This document shows positions 1 to 5,069 of a stretch of DNA of 5,069 nt, piece after piece. Each line of letters begins with the position of its first letter. Positions within the stretch are counted from its first letter, which is position 1. The translations under genes and the position numbers were made by a program. The DNA comes from Trueperaceae bacterium. GTDB lineage: Bacteria > Deinococcota > Deinococci > Deinococcales > Trueperaceae. Under the pieces are notes generated by a model that worked only from the letters and a program-made list of their open reading frames with translations, was not told the origin of the DNA and searched no databases. The stretch covers positions 1 to 5,069 of the forward strand of contig JAGXHO010000184.1 of assembly GCA_024636105.1 (NCBI GenBank), given 5' to 3'.

Positions 1-122
1 CCGCGGCGGAAGCCCACCCGGTGGCCACGGTCGGCGCCCGGCCGGCGCAGGATGGGGTGATAGACTCCGCCGGATACTGCGCGACCCGCCGGCGGGTGCG
101 TCGCGATGCGGCGGCCCGCGCC

Positions 123-143
123 GTGCTCCGTGATCCGGAGCAC
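123..143. repeat. Inverted repeat / hairpin, 8-bp stem, 5-nt loop
   Basis: GTGCTCCG at 123-130 is perfectly complementary to CGGAGCAC at 136-143, with loop TGATC. It lies about 107 nt before the carB start. It has no T-run on either side, so it does not read as a classical intrinsic terminator. It could be a leader-RNA stem, a protein-binding dyad or chance in GC-rich DNA. Confidence 0.5.
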
Positions 144-183
144 CCCCGCCGCCTGCCGACCGAGCCCGACCCGAACCCCATGC

Positions 184-218
184 CCTCGCTCGCGCGAGGG
201 ACCCTCGCGCGAGCGAGG
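184..218. promoter_or_regulatory. 35-bp near-perfect palindrome upstream of carB (leader hairpin or double operator)
   Basis: The 17 bases at 184-200 are the exact reverse complement of 202-218, separated only by A201. In RNA this would fold into a stem of about 16 bp with a minimal loop, ending 31 nt before the carB ATG. Each arm also contains the 10-bp palindrome CTCGCGCGAG (189-198 and 204-213), so the site can be read as two identical dyads with centres 15 bp apart. The following bases are C-rich with no T-run, which argues against a standard intrinsic terminator. Control of carB by attenuation or by a repressor binding the two dyads is inference; the palindrome itself is read directly from the sequence. 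Confidence 0.6.
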
Positions 219-222
219 ACCC

Positions 223-236
223 CCGCCCCCCGGCGG
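223..236 (+). repeat. Small GC hairpin just before the carB ribosome binding site
   Basis: CCGCC (223-227) pairs with GGCGG (232-236) across a CCCC loop. It sits between the large palindrome at 184-218 and the Shine-Dalgarno-like GGAG at 242-245. It could affect ribosome access, but short G/C stems are common by chance at this base composition. Confidence 0.35.
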
Positions 237-241
237 TCGCT

Positions 242-245
242 GGAG
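242..245 (+). promoter_or_regulatory. Shine-Dalgarno-like GGAG supporting the carB start at 250
   Basis: GGAG lies 4 nt before ATG 250, slightly closer than the usual 5-9 nt. It supports ATG 250 over the upstream in-frame ATG at 106, which would add 48 residues of Pro/Arg/Ser-rich sequence with no counterpart in CarB. The sequence beginning at ATG 250 ([17 protein letters not shown]) matches the typical CarB N-terminus residue for residue. Confidence 0.55.
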
Positions 246-249
246 CGCG

Positions 250-3345
<3,096 letters not shown>

Positions 3346-3359
3346 GCGCTTCGGTCCGC

Positions 3360-3407
3360 ACCGCAGAACGACCGCCGCGCGGGTCTCCGCGCGGCGGTCG
3401 TTGCGGT
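3360..3407. terminator. Strong hairpin between convergent genes, likely bidirectional terminator
   Basis: The 15 bases at 3367-3381 (AACGACCGCCGCGCG) are the perfect reverse complement of 3388-3402, with loop GGTCTC. Five more pairs (ACCGC 3360-3364 with GCGGT 3403-3407) extend the stem after a 2-nt bulge (A3365, G3366). It begins 14 nt after the carB stop and ends 40 nt from the stop of the converging gene, the expected place for a shared terminator. On either strand only TT follows the core stem, so the U-tract is weak. Termination may depend on the very stable stem, as is often assumed for high-GC genomes, or the hairpin may mainly protect 3' ends. Confidence 0.7.
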
Positions 3408-3447
3408 CAGGCGAGGTCGATCGGCGCGCGCCGGCTGCCGGCGTGGC

Positions 3448-5069
3448 TCAGCGCTTGGGACCGCGGCCGCGTTTGATGGACACGAGCGAGACGTCGACCG
3501 CGTCCGGGTCTTCTTCCTCGTCGCCGTCGCCCAGACCCGGTCCCGCGAACGGGAGCCGTTGGGCGCGCTCGGCCTTGGGCGCCGCGCGCACCGGGACCGG
3601 CACGAGTTCGCGCGCTTCGTTCGGGGCGGCGGCCGGTTCGGCGGCAGCGCTGGCCTCGACGGTTTGCACCGTCGGCGCGATGGCCCCTTCGAGCTCCTCG
3701 GCCCCGATCGGGTCCACGCCACCGTCCATGCCTCGGACCCGAGCGCGCTGCCGTTCCGGGAGTCGCGCGCGGAGCGAGGTCGCGTAGGCCGCAAGGCCGT
3801 CCAACGCGTCTTGGACGCGGTAGCGAAGGCAGAACTCACCGGAATCGACGCGCGTGACGAGGTGCAACGGCGCCTCGCCGAGGCGCTCCAGCACCCGCAA
3901 CGCCTGATCGCGTTGGACGTCGCCGCCCCCGACCACGTCGTCGAGGACGAACACCGACGGCGCCTTGAGCGCCGCGAGCCGCTCGAGCACGGTGGAGAAG
4001 GTGCCACGCTCCTGGACGCGGCGCGCGACGGAGCGCTCGAAGCGCTCCAGGCCGTACTCGAAGAGGCCATCGCGCTCGAAGTGCGGCTCGAGGTCGAACG
4101 GCCCGATCGGCAGGTCGGCGGCCAAGGCGACGACACGATCGATGCCCGCCCACGACCAGAGCGTGGCCTTGGCGAGCTCGGCCGGCGAGACCAGCCGATG
4201 CAGATCGCGGTGGTCGCCCACGACCGCGAGCTGCTGCGCCCCCGCTTCGCGGCGCCGAGCGAGCAGCGCAGCCCAATCGAGCCGCTGGCCGTCGGGTAGG
4301 ACGTGCACGAGCACCCGCTCCTGACGGCGCCCGAGGTCGGCGTGGAGCATGAGCTGGCCGTGGGCCAGACCCTCGACGCGGTACCCCAAGCGAGCGAACG
4401 ACTCGCGTGCCTTCTTGGTCTTGGCCAGATCGCCTGGCGGCAGCGTCGCCGAGTTGAGCGCCGCGCCCTCAGCGAACAGACCCGCGCGCGGCGAAGGCGT
4501 CACCCGCGTCGTGGGTGGCGCGCTCCGATCGACGGGCCTCGGCTCGCCCAAGCGGTCGAGCCGGAAGGGATCGCTCGAGACCACCGGTTCCGGCTTGGCC
4601 GGCGCGGGCTTGGCGGGCGCCTTGCGCGCCCAGGGGAAGCGGAACCCGCGCGGCGTGGGGAGGTCCCAGCCGAAGGACTCCTGCCCTTGGTCGGCGCCTT
4701 CCCGACGCCGATCACGCGCCGCCTGGCGCACGTCGTCCTCCGCATGCTGCGCCAGCCGCTCCCGGCTGCGCTGGCGCTCGGCGGCCGGTTCGGACAGGGT
4801 CGCGTCCTCGCCGAGTCCATCGTCGATCGACGGCGCCTCGGCGGCCGAAGCGACCGCGCCTTCGAGCTCCTCGCGGCGGACCAGCTCCAAGATCTCGGCC
4901 TCGCGCGCGGCCTGTGCCTCGAGCGCGGCCTCGACCTCGGCGCGCGCGGAGGCGTCTTCCTGGGACTGGCGCGCGCGGAGGCGCCGCTCCGCCGCGGCCT
5001 CGACGCTCGGGAGGCTCCCGGCGTCCGCGCGCTCGGCGCGCTCAGCCCGCTCGGCGCGCGGCACGCTTC
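3448..5069 (-). CDS. Unrecognised protein, partial (5' end outside window), coiled-coil/linker/globular architecture
   Basis: I do not recognise this family. The stop is TGA at 3450-3448 (read on the minus strand), and the frame stays open to the window edge. A GTG at 5064-5062 is a possible start, but it has no visible ribosome site and the real start may lie further out. Counting from that GTG gives 538 aa. Residues 1-125 are Ala/Glu/Arg-rich and probably helical or coiled-coil, opening with RAERAERAE. Residues 148-160 form a Pro/Ala/Lys linker. Residues 210-440 look globular alpha/beta: a helix ending LGYRVE (226-231), strands LMLHADL and RVLVHVLP, a helix DWAALLARRREAG, a strand QQLAVVGD, then a helical part and an Arg-rich helix near 430-445. 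Residues 465-538 are low-complexity, with DGDEEEDPD (513-521) followed by a basic end (KRGRGPKR). No membrane segment is seen; the absence of a signal peptide cannot be judged. That this is a real gene is supported by its length, by patterned hydrophobic segments in the middle region, and by its stop lying next to a terminator-like hairpin. Cytoplasmic location is inferred. Confidence 0.75.
   Translation of the reverse strand, partial: SVPRAERAERAERADAGSLPSVEAAAERRLRARQSQEDASARAEVEAALEAQAAREAEILELVRREELEGAVASAAEAPSIDDGLGEDATLSEPAAERQRSRERLAQHAEDDVRQAARDRRREGADQGQESFGWDLPTPRGFRFPWARKAPAKPAPAKPEPVVSSDPFRLDRLGEPRPVDRSAPPTTRVTPSPRAGLFAEGAALNSATLPPGDLAKTKKARESFARLGYRVEGLAHGQLMLHADLGRRQERVLVHVLPDGQRLDWAALLARRREAGAQQLAVVGDHRDLHRLVSPAELAKATLWSWAGIDRVVALAADLPIGPFDLEPHFERDGLFEYGLERFERSVARRVQERGTFSTVLERLAALKAPSVFVLDDVVGGGDVQRDQALRVLERLGEAPLHLVTRVDSGEFCLRYRVQDALDGLAAYATSLRARLPERQRARVRGMDGGVDPIGAEELEGAIAPTVQTVEASAAAEPAAAPNEARELVPVPVRAAPKAERAQRLPFAGPGLGDGDEEEDPDAVDVSLVSIKRGRGPKR
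4592..4620 (-). repeat. 15-bp-period tandem repeat encoding APAKP-APAKP linker
   Basis: GGCTTGGCCGGCGC (4592-4605) recurs with one mismatch at 4607-4620. On the minus strand the repeat lies within the codons for two consecutive APAKP units (residues 149-158 of the unrecognised protein). It is a typical flexible, extended linker between a charged N-terminal region and the globular middle, and probably arose by local duplication. Confidence 0.6.

Larger units (their letters stand above)
1..249. other. Non-coding region upstream of carB, rich in inverted repeats
   Basis: No convincing gene lies here. The frame beginning at base 1 is open only to a TGA at 58-60, followed at once by TAG at 61-63, so these bases could be the end of an upstream gene with a basic tail (RRKPTRWPRSAPGRRRMG), but 19 codons cannot establish that. 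It does not look like the end of CarA. The least GC-rich stretch is 58-78 and contains the -10-like hexamers TAGACT (61-66) and GATACT (73-78), but neither has a recognisable -35 at normal spacing, so no promoter is claimed. The rest carries perfect inverted repeats at 85-96 (CCCGCCGGCGGG), 123-143, 184-218 and 223-236, which suggests a structured leader or intergenic region. Confidence 0.6.

Noticed and set aside
1..181. Divergent minus-strand gene start at ATG 181-179, open to the window edge
   Set aside because: The 60 codons read as Arg/Ser/Ala/Gly-rich sequence with no recognisable pattern and no clear ribosome site; it cannot be told apart from chance.
57..182. Possible Arg-rich leader peptide ([16 protein letters not shown]) that might couple arginine supply to carB
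   Set aside because: The frame has no stop before or near the carB start and runs far into carB, so it does not behave like a leader peptide; Arg richness is expected from the base composition.
106..249. In-frame upstream start (ATG 106) giving a 48-residue N-terminal extension of CarB
   Set aside because: The extension is Pro/Arg/Ser-rich, unlike any CarB N-terminus, spans the palindrome at 184-218, and ATG 250 has a GGAG and the canonical MPRRDDI start.
3559..4299. A 246-codon plus-strand open frame opposite the unrecognised gene
   Set aside because: Rich in Arg, Glu, Ala and Leu, as expected for the complement of a high-GC coding frame. The minus-strand frame is longer, reaches the window edge and has patterned hydrophobic segments.
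3628..4793. 14-bp direct repeat GGCGGCCGGTTCGG at 3628-3641 and 4780-4793
   Set aside because: Both copies lie in Glu/Pro/Ala coding stretches of the same gene; repeated codon choice explains them without a mobile element or recombination site.

Overview
The window comes from a high-GC bacterium (roughly 70% G+C by eye, not computed), with very strong G/C preference at third codon positions. The phylum cannot be fixed from two genes. The CarB sequence does not point clearly to one lineage; a planctomycete-, myxobacteria- or acidobacteria-like source would fit, but that is a guess.

Layout. Positions 1-249 hold no convincing gene. This stretch contains several perfect inverted repeats, the most striking being a 17-bp-arm palindrome at 184-218, 31 nt upstream of a start codon. 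Positions 250-3345 (+) encode a complete carbamoyl-phosphate synthase large subunit (carB, 1031 aa). Positions 3346-3447 are a short convergent intergenic space dominated by a perfect 15-bp-stem hairpin, probably a shared terminator. Positions 3448-5069 (-) are the 3' part of an unrecognised gene of at least 540 codons whose 5' end lies beyond the window. Its product has a charged, coiled-coil-like N-terminal region, a Pro/Ala/Lys linker, a globular alpha/beta middle and a low-complexity acidic-then-basic tail.

How the genes relate. CarB works with CarA (not in the window) to make carbamoyl phosphate for pyrimidine and arginine synthesis. The converging gene is transcribed independently, and nothing in the sequence links it functionally to carB.

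Points worth a second look are the shortened C-terminal allosteric domain of CarB, which by hand alignment to recalled E. coli CarB keeps the ornithine-contact residues but loses the UMP/IMP-contact residues; the palindromic structure just ahead of carB; and the unrecognised converging gene. I see no sign of a mobile element, CRISPR array, RNA gene or defence island, and no clear undescribed system.
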